24,910 bases of DNA. Origin: Methanomassiliicoccaceae archaeon UBA113 (GTDB lineage: Archaea > Thermoplasmatota > Thermoplasmata > Methanomassiliicoccales > Methanomethylophilaceae). The notes beneath the pieces are model-generated. The model saw only the letters and a list, made by a program, of their open reading frames with translations. It ran no database searches and was not told where the DNA came from. Both the position numbers and the translations under genes were made by a program. Within the stretch, counting starts at the first letter, position 1. Each line of letters starts with the position of its first letter. Below are positions 7,519 through 14,603 of this stretch, piece after piece. Location: contig DAXB01000077.1 in assembly GCA_002506175.1 (NCBI GenBank), positions 1 through 24,910 of the forward strand, written 5' to 3'.

Positions 7519-8196
7519 TCACTGTTCATCATCTTCGAAGAGGAAATCCTCATCGTCCCTGTCTTCGATCTCTTCGTCAAGATCGAGAACGTCATACCTC
7601 TTCTTCCTGATCTTTCCGTAGATCCTGGTGATCTCCCTGGCCTCGCACACACCTTTCTTCACCAGGCTGTGCTTGGTCTTGATCGCGTGGATGAGACAGT
7701 CGAAATCCTCGAAGGACAGCTGCGTTCCGACTACGAACTCGTCATCCGGCTCGGCCTCCACCCTGAGAGCGTACGTCCTGTCATCATCGTTGACGGACAC
7801 CTTGACACTGAGTATGTCGAACTGCTTGACCCAGAGCTTCCTGACATTCGGAGCCATGGCCTTCTTCATCAGCTTGCCGTCTACGGTATCGATGTGTGTG
7901 ACACAGACCCTCCTTCCGTCGTCAAGGAAGAACTCGTCCTCCTCCTCGATGATGTCGTTGCTCTCGATGGTCGTCCTCGTGGTCTCCGAGACATCGCCGT
8001 CGCTGAACACGACAGGGACCTCGATGAGCTCCGGGATCTTGATGGTCTCGGACGTTACGCGCCCGCATCCGTTGCACTTGAACGTTCCTTCTATGGATGC
8101 CTTTCCCATCCTTCCCTTGAGGATCTGATGTTCGGTCTCGTCATCGCATACGGGGCACTCGTAGAATATCGTGTCCGGCATCTCTCTCTTAAGCAT
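7519..8196 (-). CDS. HVO_0476/COG1326-type archaeal zinc-finger protein
   Basis: The 225-residue protein begins with a zinc ribbon: CPVC near residue 14 and CNGC near residue 41. A middle beta-rich part follows (GRRVCVTHIDTVDG, AMAPNVRKLWVKQFDILSVK, and FVVGTQLSFEDFDCLIHAIK), then a basic linker KIRKKRYD and a very acidic tail of about 24 residues. This matches the uncharacterised archaeal Zn-finger family COG1326 (HVO_0476 type); the biochemical role is unknown to me, though the ribbon suggests nucleic-acid or protein binding. It starts 6 nt after the stop of the metallo-beta-lactamase-fold gene and is the second gene of that operon. Start ATG 8196 has a GTGAT Shine-Dalgarno-like sequence 5 nt upstream. 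Stop is TGA. Confidence 0.85.
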   Translation of the reverse strand: MLKREMPDTIFYECPVCDDETEHQILKGRMGKASIEGTFKCNGCGRVTSETIKIPELIEVPVVFSDGDVSETTRTTIESNDIIEEEDEFFLDDGRRVCVTHIDTVDGKLMKKAMAPNVRKLWVKQFDILSVKVSVNDDDRTYALRVEAEPDDEFVVGTQLSFEDFDCLIHAIKTKHSLVKKGVCEAREITRIYGKIRKKRYDVLDLDEEIEDRDDEDFLFEDDEQ

Positions 8197-8202
8197 CGTA
8201 CA

Positions 8203-8781
8203 TCACTGGTCCTTCATGAATGGGAATCCGTGTCCCGGTATGATTACATCGGCGTATTCAGTTATCTTCTTAATACTTTCCAATGCAAGCCTCGTATCGG
8301 TGTTTATCGCAGGAGGTACGTTCTTCAGGAAATTATCCTCTAACGGGATGGCATCCCCCGCAACGACGTACTTCCTGTCGGCTTTGACGAAAACGGACAT
8401 CTCCTCCGTACAGTGACCGGGTGTATACACCAGCTTCACGCCCTCGCAGAGGTCGTACTCATCCTTGTCGATGACGATTGCTCCGGGGATATCGGTCTTC
8501 CCGCCCTTGTGGACATACACCTTGGCCTTCGGATACATGTCTAGATTCTCGATGTGGTCGCTGTGCGTGTGCGTGAGGACCACCATGTCGACATCCTTGA
8601 CGAATACCCCGATCTGTTTGAAAGAGGTCTTCACAGCCGGCTTCATGTACTTGGTGCTCGGATCGACGACTATCGTGTGGTCTGGAGTGCGGATTAGTAC
8701 GCATGTGGAATCGGCCTGCGCTATGCTACCGTCCTCGTTGCGAAGAAGGTTCCCCACTGCCAGGATGTCCAACTGAGTCAT
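8203..8781 (-). CDS. Metallo-beta-lactamase-fold hydrolase (MBLAC1-like)
   Basis: The 192-residue protein has the MBL-fold metal motif HTHSDHIEN near residue 71, a second histidine in TPGHCTEEMS, an aspartate in VVAGDAIPLEDN and a final histidine in IIPGHGFPF. These are the usual ligands for two metals. The small single-domain form with DSTCVLIRTPDHTIVVDPST resembles MBLAC1-type hydrolases; the substrate cannot be told from sequence. First gene of a two-gene operon with the COG1326 protein. The TATA element is centred 26 nt before the ATG, so the mRNA is probably leaderless. Stop is TGA. Confidence 0.9.
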   Translation of the reverse strand: MTQLDILAVGNLLRNEDGSIAQADSTCVLIRTPDHTIVVDPSTKYMKPAVKTSFKQIGVFVKDVDMVVLTHTHSDHIENLDMYPKAKVYVHKGGKTDIPGAIVIDKDEYDLCEGVKLVYTPGHCTEEMSVFVKADRKYVVAGDAIPLEDNFLKNVPPAINTDTRLALESIKKITEYADVIIPGHGFPFMKDQ

Positions 8782-8802
8782 AGTCGCGTTATAGGCTCAC
8801 GC

Positions 8803-8811
8803 GTTTATAAG
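8803..8811 (-). promoter_or_regulatory. TATA box, leaderless promoter of the MBL-fold gene
   Basis: CTTATAAAC on the minus strand is centred 26 nt before the ATG at 8781; there is no Shine-Dalgarno before that ATG. Confidence 0.65.
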
Positions 8812-8861
8812 AACTCGACCTGCGATACCGCTAAAAACAGCCGGACTATCGGACGGTTCCC

Positions 8862-8869
8862 AAAGGAGG
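8862..8869 (+). promoter_or_regulatory. Strong Shine-Dalgarno of the three-helix membrane protein
   Basis: AAAGGAGG lies 7 nt before the ATG at 8877 and is the strongest ribosome-binding site in the window. A TAAAAA element centred near 8834 would start the message about 8860, giving a minimal leader that just includes this site. Confidence 0.75.
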
Positions 8870-8876
8870 ATGCAAA

Positions 8877-9269
8877 ATGGACAAACCGCAGCTGGAAACT
8901 TTGAATCGGAAAGCGGCAGAAACATACGACAGACCTGTGACCAGGTCGATTGCTACATCGTATTACGTGTCCCTCTGGGCAATCGCACTGATGTCGCTTA
9001 TACTGACACTCGTGTCACTCGCATTCAAAGGAGTATTGGCAGCCTTACCCGTAGCCTTCCTTTTCCCATTGTTCTACTTTTTGATGAACATGCAGAAGAG
9101 GAAGATGAATGAACTACTCCATATGGAGAGGAAAGGCCGTTCCGATGAAACCTTCGAGACGATGAAAAACAGCGTAAAAAGCAGCATACAAACGATAACA
9201 TGGATATTTGCATTCCTGATCCTGGTCGCCTTCCTGATGTTCAACTTTGCCATGAAGATCGGTTTCTGA
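8877..9269 (+). CDS. Small membrane protein, function unknown
   Basis: The 130-residue protein has hydrophobic segments near residues 27-48 (YYVSLWAIALMSLILTLVSL), 51-70 (VLAALPVAFLFPLFYFLM) and 104-128 (TITWIFAFLILVAFLMFNFA), separated by a charged loop of about 30 residues (KRKMNELLHMERKGR). The N-terminal 20 residues are polar. I recognise no motif and assign no function. It is the only gene here with a perfect Shine-Dalgarno, and it diverges from the MBL-fold operon. Stop is TGA. Confidence 0.85.
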   Translation: MDKPQLETLNRKAAETYDRPVTRSIATSYYVSLWAIALMSLILTLVSLAFKGVLAALPVAFLFPLFYFLMNMQKRKMNELLHMERKGRSDETFETMKNSVKSSIQTITWIFAFLILVAFLMFNFAMKIGF

Positions 9270-9283
9270 ACCCGATATTGAAG

Positions 9284-9292
9284 GTATTATAG
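9284..9292 (+). promoter_or_regulatory. TATA box of the HMA-domain gene
   Basis: GTATTATAG is centred 27 nt before the ATG at 9315, consistent with a leaderless start. No Shine-Dalgarno is seen. Confidence 0.55.
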
Positions 9293-9314
9293 ACCATATG
9301 TCCATGACGGATGC

Positions 9315-9536
9315 ATGAGGCTCATATTCTTCGTCACGGGACTTACCTGCCAGGAATGCGGCGATAAACTGGAAAGGCACATCCAGAGACAGCCGGGGGT
9401 CAACGCGGCATGCCTCATGACCACAGGTAAATTCGTCATCGAATGCGATGACGACAAAGCCGAGGCAATCGCACAGGAAGTCATGACCTCTGTCCCTAAG
9501 GCCCAGGGCGATGTGAGAGCGAAACGCATTCAATGA
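9315..9536 (+). CDS. Heavy-metal-associated (HMA) domain protein
   Basis: The 73-residue protein is a single HMA domain: beta strand MRLIFFVTG, metal loop LTCQECGDKLERHIQ, then QPGVNAACLMTTGKFVIECD and a final helix. The two cysteines of the CxxC motif are present; the methionine of the usual GMTCxxC is Leu. HMA proteins of this size are copper or other soft-metal chaperones that hand metal to P-type ATPases or regulators. No ATPase is nearby, so the partner and metal are unknown. It is a single-gene unit between a membrane protein and the methyltransferase. Stop is TGA. Confidence 0.85.
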   Translation: MRLIFFVTGLTCQECGDKLERHIQRQPGVNAACLMTTGKFVIECDDDKAEAIAQEVMTSVPKAQGDVRAKRIQ

Positions 9537-9550
9537 TTCCGTGCAAAACG

Positions 9551-9558
9551 AAATAAAA
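9551..9558 (+). promoter_or_regulatory. TATA box deciding the methyltransferase start
   Basis: AAATAAAA is centred 25 nt before the ATG at 9579, which favours that ATG over the in-frame GTG at 9561 only a few bases after the element. Confidence 0.6.
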
Positions 9559-9578
9559 CGGTGGATCCATCCTCTGTC

Positions 9579-10145
9579 ATGGAGTACAACCCGGACATGG
9601 GGATCCTGGAGGATCCGGACGTCTATCCGCCTTCAGAGGACAGCATACTTTTCATAGAATCCATCCAAACCGAACCGGGGATGAAGGTTCTGGAGATCGG
9701 ATGCGGTTCCGGAGTGGTATCCCTTCACTGCGTCGCGAACGGATGCATCGTCACAGCCGGAGACATCAACCCCGAAGCCGTGGAGCTCACACGCAGGAAC
9801 GCGGAGAAGAACGGCCTTTCGATCGATGTGCTGGAAACGGATGTATACAGCAACGTATCCGGGAAGTTCGATCTCATCCTCTTCAACCTCCCGTATCTCC
9901 CGGTGGATGAGGAGGGACTTCTGGCAAAGGCATGGTCCGGAGGACCCGACGGACTCGGACCTCTCCCCGAACTGCTGGAAGGGGCACCCGAACACCTGAA
10001 TGCCGGAGGTTCGGTCATGGTTGTGGTGTCATCATTGATGGACACGGATGCACTGTGGGATCTGCTCGACAGGTATGATGTAGAGAAGGTTGGGGAGACC
10101 AAACTGTTCTTCGAAAAACTGGCGGTCCTGAAGATATCTTTTTGA
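9579..10145 (+). CDS. HemK2/Mtq2-like class I methyltransferase (probable aRF1 glutamine methyltransferase)
   Basis: The 188-residue protein starts MEYNPDMGILEDPDVYPPSE; the VYPPSEDS stretch is typical of archaeal and eukaryotic HemK2/Mtq2, which methylate the GGQ glutamine of release factor 1 with a Trm112 partner. Motif I is VLEIGCGSGVVSL near residue 40, the acidic ribose-binding residue lies in AGDINPEAVELT, and motif IV is ILFNLPYLP near residue 105. The catalytic motif is usually NPPY; here it is NLPY. The family also includes tRNA and unrelated N-methyltransferases, so the substrate is inferred. I start at the ATG 9579 because of the TATA spacing; a GTG at 9561 would add six residues. 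Stop is TGA. Confidence 0.87.
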   Translation: MEYNPDMGILEDPDVYPPSEDSILFIESIQTEPGMKVLEIGCGSGVVSLHCVANGCIVTAGDINPEAVELTRRNAEKNGLSIDVLETDVYSNVSGKFDLILFNLPYLPVDEEGLLAKAWSGGPDGLGPLPELLEGAPEHLNAGGSVMVVVSSLMDTDALWDLLDRYDVEKVGETKLFFEKLAVLKISF

Positions 10146-10191
10146 AGTCAAAAATGTCAGCCAGACCGTATCACATCTCTAAAAAAAATTC

Positions 10192-10251
10192 CACCGATGA
10201 AAAATAATTTACAAAATACACATAAAATTTTCACTGATGGAAAATAATTTA
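10192..10251. repeat. Pair of 20-bp direct repeats 40 bp apart
   Basis: CACCGATGAAAAATAATTTA (10192-10211) recurs as CACTGATGGAAAATAATTTA (10232-10251), 18 of 20 identical and exactly 40 bp apart, in the 134-bp AT-rich gap between the convergent methyltransferase and gatE genes. On the minus strand both are T-rich and lie downstream of the gatE hairpin. Confidence 0.6.
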
Positions 10252-10271
10252 ACACGGGGGATTAACCCCCG
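10239..10271 (-). terminator. Terminator of the gatD-gatE operon
   Basis: On the minus strand CGGGGG (10271-10266), loop TTAAT and CCCCCG (10260-10255) form a perfect 6-bp GC stem, then TGTTAAATTATTTTCC. It begins 9 nt after the gatE stop. Confidence 0.75.
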
Positions 10272-10279
10272 CATGTTTA

Positions 10280-12151
10280 TCACTGAATGATCTTCTTGAT
10301 CGCTTCGGTGAGGAGCTCGTTGGCCTGTTTACCATCGATCTTTCCTCTCAGAGCGCCCATCACAGGGCCCATGAGACCGCCGATAGCGGCCATTCCCTTC
10401 TCCTTGACGAAGTCGGCGCGCTCGTTGACGATCTTCTCAATGATTGCCTTCGCCTCATCCGAATCAACCGCCTCCAGTCCGAGCTTCTTGATGGCATCGT
10501 CCGCCTTGGTTCCGGTCGCCATCTCCCTCAGGAGCTTGGGCAGAGCCTCCTTGGCGAAGCGGTTCTGCTTCAACATGGCGAACACTCCGATGAGGTCCGC
10601 ATCCGTGAACACTCCGGTATCGATTCCGTCGTGCTCCATCTCGCTGAAGATGTTCAGGAACATGGTTGCGGCGATTCCGGCCTGGTCCTTGTTGGCCGAT
10701 GCGATCTTCTCGAAACTCTCGTCGTGGGACTCCCTGACGAGCTGCTTCGCCTGCTGATCGTTGATTCCGTAGTCCTTCACCAGACGAGCCTGGATCTGCT
10801 CCGGGAACTCGGGCATGTTGGCCGCGATCCTCTCAAGCCTCTCGGGCATGATAGTGATCGGGGGAACGTCGGTCTCGGGGTACATCCTGGCCGCTCCGGG
10901 CAGGGGCCTGGAGTACTTGGTAGTCCCGTCCGGGAGGGGATCCCTCGTCTCCTCGGGAACTCCGATAAGACCCTGGTTCGCCCTTCCGACAGCAACTTCG
11001 AGGGCCTCCATGGCCTTCTTCTCCTTCGCTGCACAGATGACGAACGCATCGAACTCCCCGGTCATTCCGAGGAACTTCTTCAGATCGTCAACGTAGGACT
11101 GCTCGATACCGTAGTTGGGAAGCTCGTCGGAGTGGAAGATTCCCTTGACTCCCTTGGTCCTGGCGTATCCTGCCATCTCGGATCCGAGCCTGAGGCTCTT
11201 GTTGTCCCCGTTCATGACTCCTGAGAATCCCGGAAGCCTGACGGCGATGACCTTTCCCTTATCGTCCAGAGCGCCTTTGATGACCTTGGACTCGCATGTC
11301 TTGAAAATATCCGTAACATCGACGGGTTCGAAAGGCACCGCGACGGTTCCCCTCTGAGCGAGGATGTCCTTCACGCGTATGAGCATCTTCTGCCTTGTGA
11401 CCTCGTTCCTGACGTAATCGGGGATGAGCTTGAGGTCTCCGACTCCCTTGAGCTCGATACGTGCTCCTCCGGGGATGGAGATGTTGAGGTCCTGACGGAT
11501 GGTTCCGAGTCCCCTCTTGACCCTTCTGGTAGCCCTGAGGAGGGTTCCTAACCTGAATGCGACCTCCATGACCTCCTCGGGAGTCCTCATGTCGGGTCCT
11601 GTCGCGACCTCGATGAGCGGGATTCCGAGACGGTCGGTCCTCCAAAGGACCTCACTGGTGGTAGCCTCGACCTTACGGGAAGCATCCTCCTCGAGACATA
11701 CCGAGAGGATGGAGATCTTCCTGTCGCCTACATCCACTGTGCCATCTGTTGCGATGAGCGCCGTCCTCTGGAATCCGGACGTGTCCGATCCATCGACAAC
11801 GATCTTCCTCATGTAGTGGATCTCATCTATGATGTTGGCGTCCAACATCTCTGAGAATGTCAATGCGATGTCCATCGCATCCGAGTTGCACTCGTGTGGA
11901 GGCTCCTCGTCCAGCTCTACTAGGCATGACGAGCCCTTGCAGCACTGGTACCTGTATCCCAGATGCTTCTGGAACTGCATCAGGGCAGCCCTGTCGATCT
12001 CACCCATCTCGGATGTGGTCGGCCTCTGCCTCCTGTAAATGGCTCCCTCTCCGTCCTCGTGGAGGACGCTGTCGCATGAGCAGAACAACTTCTTGGTGTC
12101 GAGCTGCTGGTGGATCTCGATACCGCACATCATCTCGTAATCCTCAGACAT
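10280..12151 (-). CDS. gatE: Glutamyl-tRNA(Gln) amidotransferase subunit E (GatE)
   Basis: The 623-residue protein is the kinase/transferase subunit of the archaeal GatDE complex, which turns Glu-tRNA(Gln) into Gln-tRNA(Gln). It starts MSEDYEMMCGIEIHQQLDTK, the GatB/GatE signature, with cradle-domain cysteines (FCSCDS; CCKGSSC). Other family stretches are IPLIEVATGPDMRTPEEVME, VKRGLGTIRQDLNISI and IELKGVGDL. The archaea-specific AspRS-like insertion lies in the middle and the YqeY-like tail (GGLMGPVMGALRGKIDGKQA) ends the protein. Full length for the family. The start overlaps the gatD stop by 8 bp, so the subunits are coupled. Its presence implies a non-discriminating GluRS and no GlnRS. Stop is TGA. 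Confidence 0.98.
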   Translation of the reverse strand: MSEDYEMMCGIEIHQQLDTKKLFCSCDSVLHEDGEGAIYRRQRPTTSEMGEIDRAALMQFQKHLGYRYQCCKGSSCLVELDEEPPHECNSDAMDIALTFSEMLDANIIDEIHYMRKIVVDGSDTSGFQRTALIATDGTVDVGDRKISILSVCLEEDASRKVEATTSEVLWRTDRLGIPLIEVATGPDMRTPEEVMEVAFRLGTLLRATRRVKRGLGTIRQDLNISIPGGARIELKGVGDLKLIPDYVRNEVTRQKMLIRVKDILAQRGTVAVPFEPVDVTDIFKTCESKVIKGALDDKGKVIAVRLPGFSGVMNGDNKSLRLGSEMAGYARTKGVKGIFHSDELPNYGIEQSYVDDLKKFLGMTGEFDAFVICAAKEKKAMEALEVAVGRANQGLIGVPEETRDPLPDGTTKYSRPLPGAARMYPETDVPPITIMPERLERIAANMPEFPEQIQARLVKDYGINDQQAKQLVRESHDESFEKIASANKDQAGIAATMFLNIFSEMEHDGIDTGVFTDADLIGVFAMLKQNRFAKEALPKLLREMATGTKADDAIKKLGLEAVDSDEAKAIIEKIVNERADFVKEKGMAAIGGLMGPVMGALRGKIDGKQANELLTEAIKKIIQ

Positions 12152-13439
12152 CGATAGTCCTCCTGTCAGACATCTCGCCCGCGAGAGGCGTCTTCATGAT
12201 CTCCTTGGCCTCCTCAGCAGAGGAGGAGTTCGCCAGAGCCCACATTAGCTTGACGTAGGCGGTCTCCGGAAGCATGTCCAGGACCGTGATGACTCCGGCA
12301 GACAGCATGTCCCTGCCGGTGTTGTAGACGTTGAGGTTTGTCCTTCCGTTGAGGCACTGGGATGTAAGAACAACCACGGTGCCGTTGTCGCACGCCTTCT
12401 TGATGAGCGGAATCATGTTGGAGTTGACGTGTCCGAGTCCGGAACCTGCGATGACAACCCCCTTGGACTTCATGAACACATCCTCGAAGAGCGCTGGATC
12501 CATTCCTGGATAGTACTGGAGGAGAACGCATGACTTCTCCATTCCGGTCTTGGCGACCGCTTTCTCGTTTGTGATTTCATGTCCTTCGATGGACATCTCG
12601 ATCTTCCCGTCCTTGTCCAGATGGGCTGCGGGAAGGGCGTTGATGGAGTGGAACGCGTCACGCCTCGAGGTGTGCATCTTCCTGACCCTAGATCCGATAT
12701 GGACCGCGAACGAGTCGTCTCCGGACGTGTCGTGCATGATCACATAGACTCCGGCCTTATTGGCCTTGGTGCAGAACCTGGCGCATGCCATCAGGTTACT
12801 GGATGCATCGGATGACGGACGGTCGGAGGACCGCTGTGCTCCGACGAGAACAACAGGTTTGGGGACGTCCCCGAGCATGAACGAGAGCGCTGCGGCAGTG
12901 TATCCCATGGTATCCGTACCGTGAGGGATGATGATTCCGTCGGCTCCGTCATTGATCTGCTTCGCCACTTCCTCGGCGAGCTTCTGCCAATGATCCACAT
13001 CCATGTTCTCCGAGAATATCGAGAACAGTACTGTGGCGTCAACGTTGGCGATCTCCCTGATCTCGGGGACCGCGTTGACCATGTCCGATGTGGACAGCGC
13101 AGGGTGGACCGCTCCGGTCCTGTAGTCCACATACGATGCGATGGTACCGCCGGTTCCAATGAGGACGAGCTTGGGGAGCCCCTTCTGGAATTCGATGGGC
13201 GTCTCCTTCTTGACCCTCTCAATCGGCTTCTCCAGGACCTCGATGGTTGTCTCGGGTGTGATCCTGATTCCGACGTTGTAACCGCTTTTGACCTTGATGA
13301 TGAGGACATCCTCGGCGCTGAACTCGTGGTGGGGCATCAGCGTACCTACGGAAGTCCTTCCGTCCTTTGTGACGGACAGTTTGGAACCCTCGACCGCTCC
13401 GAGGGACTCCAGTTTCTTGGAAAGTGATTCCGAATACAT
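12144..13439 (-). CDS. gatD: Glutamyl-tRNA(Gln) amidotransferase subunit D (GatD)
   Basis: The 431-residue protein is the asparaginase-like glutaminase subunit of GatDE, supplying ammonia to GatE. An N-terminal beta domain (about residues 1-90, KLSVTKDGRTSVGTLMPHHE) precedes the L-asparaginase core: VLIGTGGTIASYVDYRTGAV with the catalytic Thr, HGTDTMGYTAAALSFML with the second Thr-Asp pair, and VLVGAQRSSDRPSSDAS. I choose the ATG at 13439 (MYSESLSKKLESLGAVEG) over the ATG at 13454 and the GTG at 13469: homologues start close to this helix, and the TATA element at 13471-13477 predicts a transcript start near 13448, downstream of the earlier candidates. Stop is TGA. Confidence 0.96.
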   Translation of the reverse strand: MYSESLSKKLESLGAVEGSKLSVTKDGRTSVGTLMPHHEFSAEDVLIIKVKSGYNVGIRITPETTIEVLEKPIERVKKETPIEFQKGLPKLVLIGTGGTIASYVDYRTGAVHPALSTSDMVNAVPEIREIANVDATVLFSIFSENMDVDHWQKLAEEVAKQINDGADGIIIPHGTDTMGYTAAALSFMLGDVPKPVVLVGAQRSSDRPSSDASSNLMACARFCTKANKAGVYVIMHDTSGDDSFAVHIGSRVRKMHTSRRDAFHSINALPAAHLDKDGKIEMSIEGHEITNEKAVAKTGMEKSCVLLQYYPGMDPALFEDVFMKSKGVVIAGSGLGHVNSNMIPLIKKACDNGTVVVLTSQCLNGRTNLNVYNTGRDMLSAGVITVLDMLPETAYVKLMWALANSSSAEEAKEIMKTPLAGEMSDRRTIDV

Positions 13440-13470
13440 GCTGTTCGGGTGCATGTAACAGTCGGACACT

Positions 13471-13477
13471 TAATAAG
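13471..13477 (-). promoter_or_regulatory. TATA box of gatD-gatE
   Basis: CTTATTA on the minus strand is centred 35 nt before the ATG at 13439, giving a leader of about 10 nt. Confidence 0.5.
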
Positions 13478-13567
13478 ATGCGCACATACAGGTCGGCTGG
13501 TTTGCCCAAAATCAGCAAAAACCGTCCTCAGTACTCGGTTTGAGCACTACTTACCAGTCAGCATATG

Positions 13568-13574
13568 CATTAAG
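13568..13574 (+). promoter_or_regulatory. Possible TATA box of the structured RNA
   Basis: CATTAAG is centred about 26 nt before the first stem. The sequence between the gatD promoter and this element (13478-13566) shows no gene. Confidence 0.4.
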
Positions 13575-13596
13575 TAATCTGAAGACGGGTAGAAAA

Positions 13597-13830
13597 GCAG
13601 AGCCTACTGATGATAGGCTCTGCAGGAACAGGTATGGACAAAACATACGATGCTCCGGAGAGGACAAAAGTCCTCGATATCCTCACCAGGGTTTTAGAGA
13701 TCATAACCCGTTTGGTGACGATGTTCGGCTCGTAATTAACGAGTCGCTTGGCACAGTAGTGCCCGCTCGACGACCCACGTCGAGTGTTTCTGCTGTGCAT
13801 GACGATAATGACATCATCCGTCTATTTATT
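13597..13830 (+). ncRNA. Candidate structured RNA: chain of six or seven near-perfect hairpins
   Basis: The 420-bp gap between gatD and hypB holds no convincing gene but a run of consecutive stems: 13597-13623 (10 bp, GCAGAGCCTA/TAGGCTCTGC), 13632-13648 (5 bp), 13660-13675 (6 bp, GAGGAC-AAAA-GTCCTC), 13683-13718 (6+5 bp with a 3-nt bulge), 13726-13746 (8 bp, one G-U), 13750-13763 (5 bp) and 13766-13784 (7 bp, CTCGACG/CGTCGAG). Linkers are 2-11 nt. G-T wobbles at 728/744 and 765/785 pair only as plus-strand RNA. A TATA-like CATTAAG centred at 13571 predicts a start at about 13597, the first base of the first stem. I could not match it to RNase P, SRP or 6S-type RNA. The 3' end is a guess: it may stop in TTTATTAG near 13828 or the T-rich stretch near 13880. 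hypB has its own TATA element. Confidence 0.6.
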
Positions 13831-13912
13831 AGTGTGGAATCGTCGTTTATCGGGCTGATTCTACTTTTATTGCCCTTATTTTTCAATATCTCGCCTGTTG
13901 TTTACCTATATC

Positions 13913-13920
13913 CTATATAG
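13913..13920 (+). promoter_or_regulatory. TATA box, leaderless promoter of hypB-purD-truA
   Basis: CTATATAG is centred 26 nt before the ATG at 13943 and no Shine-Dalgarno precedes that ATG. Confidence 0.65.
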
Positions 13921-13942
13921 CAAACAACCCATTATTCGGCTC

Positions 13943-14593
13943 ATGCACATAGTCCAGCCGGGTATGGAGATCGATGTTCTCAAGGAGAACAGCAAGATCG
14001 CCCACGAGAACTTCCACCTCATGAAGGAACACAAGATCAAATCAATCGATTTCATGGGTTCCATCGGAGCGGGAAAGACAGCACTCATCATCAAGATAGC
14101 AGAGAAGCTGAGGGCGAAAGGCGTCCGTGTCTGCGCGATAGCGGGAGACGTCACCGGAGTCGACGACTACTCAAGATTCGAAAAATCCGGACTGAAGGCA
14201 TTCAACTGCAACACGGGACACGAGTGCCACCTCGACGCCAATCTTGTGAAGAAATCACTGGCTGAGATAAACATGGATGATTACGACGTCATCCTCATCG
14301 AGAACGTGGGTAATCTCGTATGCCCCGCAGATTTCCCTCTGGGAACCGACTACAGGGTAGTCGTCATATCCGTTACAGAGGGCGACGACATGGTAAGGAA
14401 GCATCATGACATCTTCCTCCACTCGGACATCGCCATCCTCAACAAGACGGATATCTGCGATGCGGTGGATGTGGATCCGAAAATCATTGCGGATGATTAC
14501 AACAAGCTTACCGGCGGACTCAAGAACATCTATATGTGCAGCGTGAGGAAGGACGAGGGCGTCGATGAGATCATGGCCGCCCTGAAACTCTGA
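13943..14593 (+). CDS. hypB: Hydrogenase nickel-insertion GTPase HypB
   Basis: The 216-residue SIMIBI-class GTPase supplies nickel to [NiFe]-hydrogenase with HypA. Walker A is GSIGAGKTAL near residue 39, the switch metal site is FNCNTGHECHLDANLV with the conserved Cys-His pair, Walker B region is DVILIENVGNLVCPADF, and the base-recognition motif is NKTD. It lacks the N-terminal histidine-rich or CxxCGC nickel-storage stretch of some bacterial HypB proteins. I start at 13943 (MHIVQPGMEIDVL) because of TATA spacing; an earlier in-frame ATG at 13898 lies upstream of the promoter element. No other hyp gene is in the window. First gene of an operon with purD, which begins 10 nt after its stop. Stop is TGA. 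Confidence 0.95.
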   Translation: MHIVQPGMEIDVLKENSKIAHENFHLMKEHKIKSIDFMGSIGAGKTALIIKIAEKLRAKGVRVCAIAGDVTGVDDYSRFEKSGLKAFNCNTGHECHLDANLVKKSLAEINMDDYDVILIENVGNLVCPADFPLGTDYRVVVISVTEGDDMVRKHHDIFLHSDIAILNKTDICDAVDVDPKIIADDYNKLTGGLKNIYMCSVRKDEGVDEIMAALKL

Positions 14594-14603
14594 GGATGAT
14601 ATC

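Noticed and set aside
10139..10154. Terminator TTTTTGA-AG-TCAAAAA at the end of the methyltransferase gene
   Set aside because: The stem is almost all A-T, the loop is only two bases and it overlaps the stop codon; too weak to call.
13597..13784. RNase P RNA, SRP RNA or a box C/D guide RNA
   Set aside because: The conserved RNase P core and the SRP helix 8 motif are absent. The loop CTGATGA contains C- and D-like words, but they overlap inside one hairpin and cannot form a guide RNA.
13540..13920. Open frame of 126 codons between gatD and hypB
   Set aside because: It runs through the chain of perfect hairpins, has no ribosome-binding site or recognisable protein pattern, and base pairing explains the sequence better.
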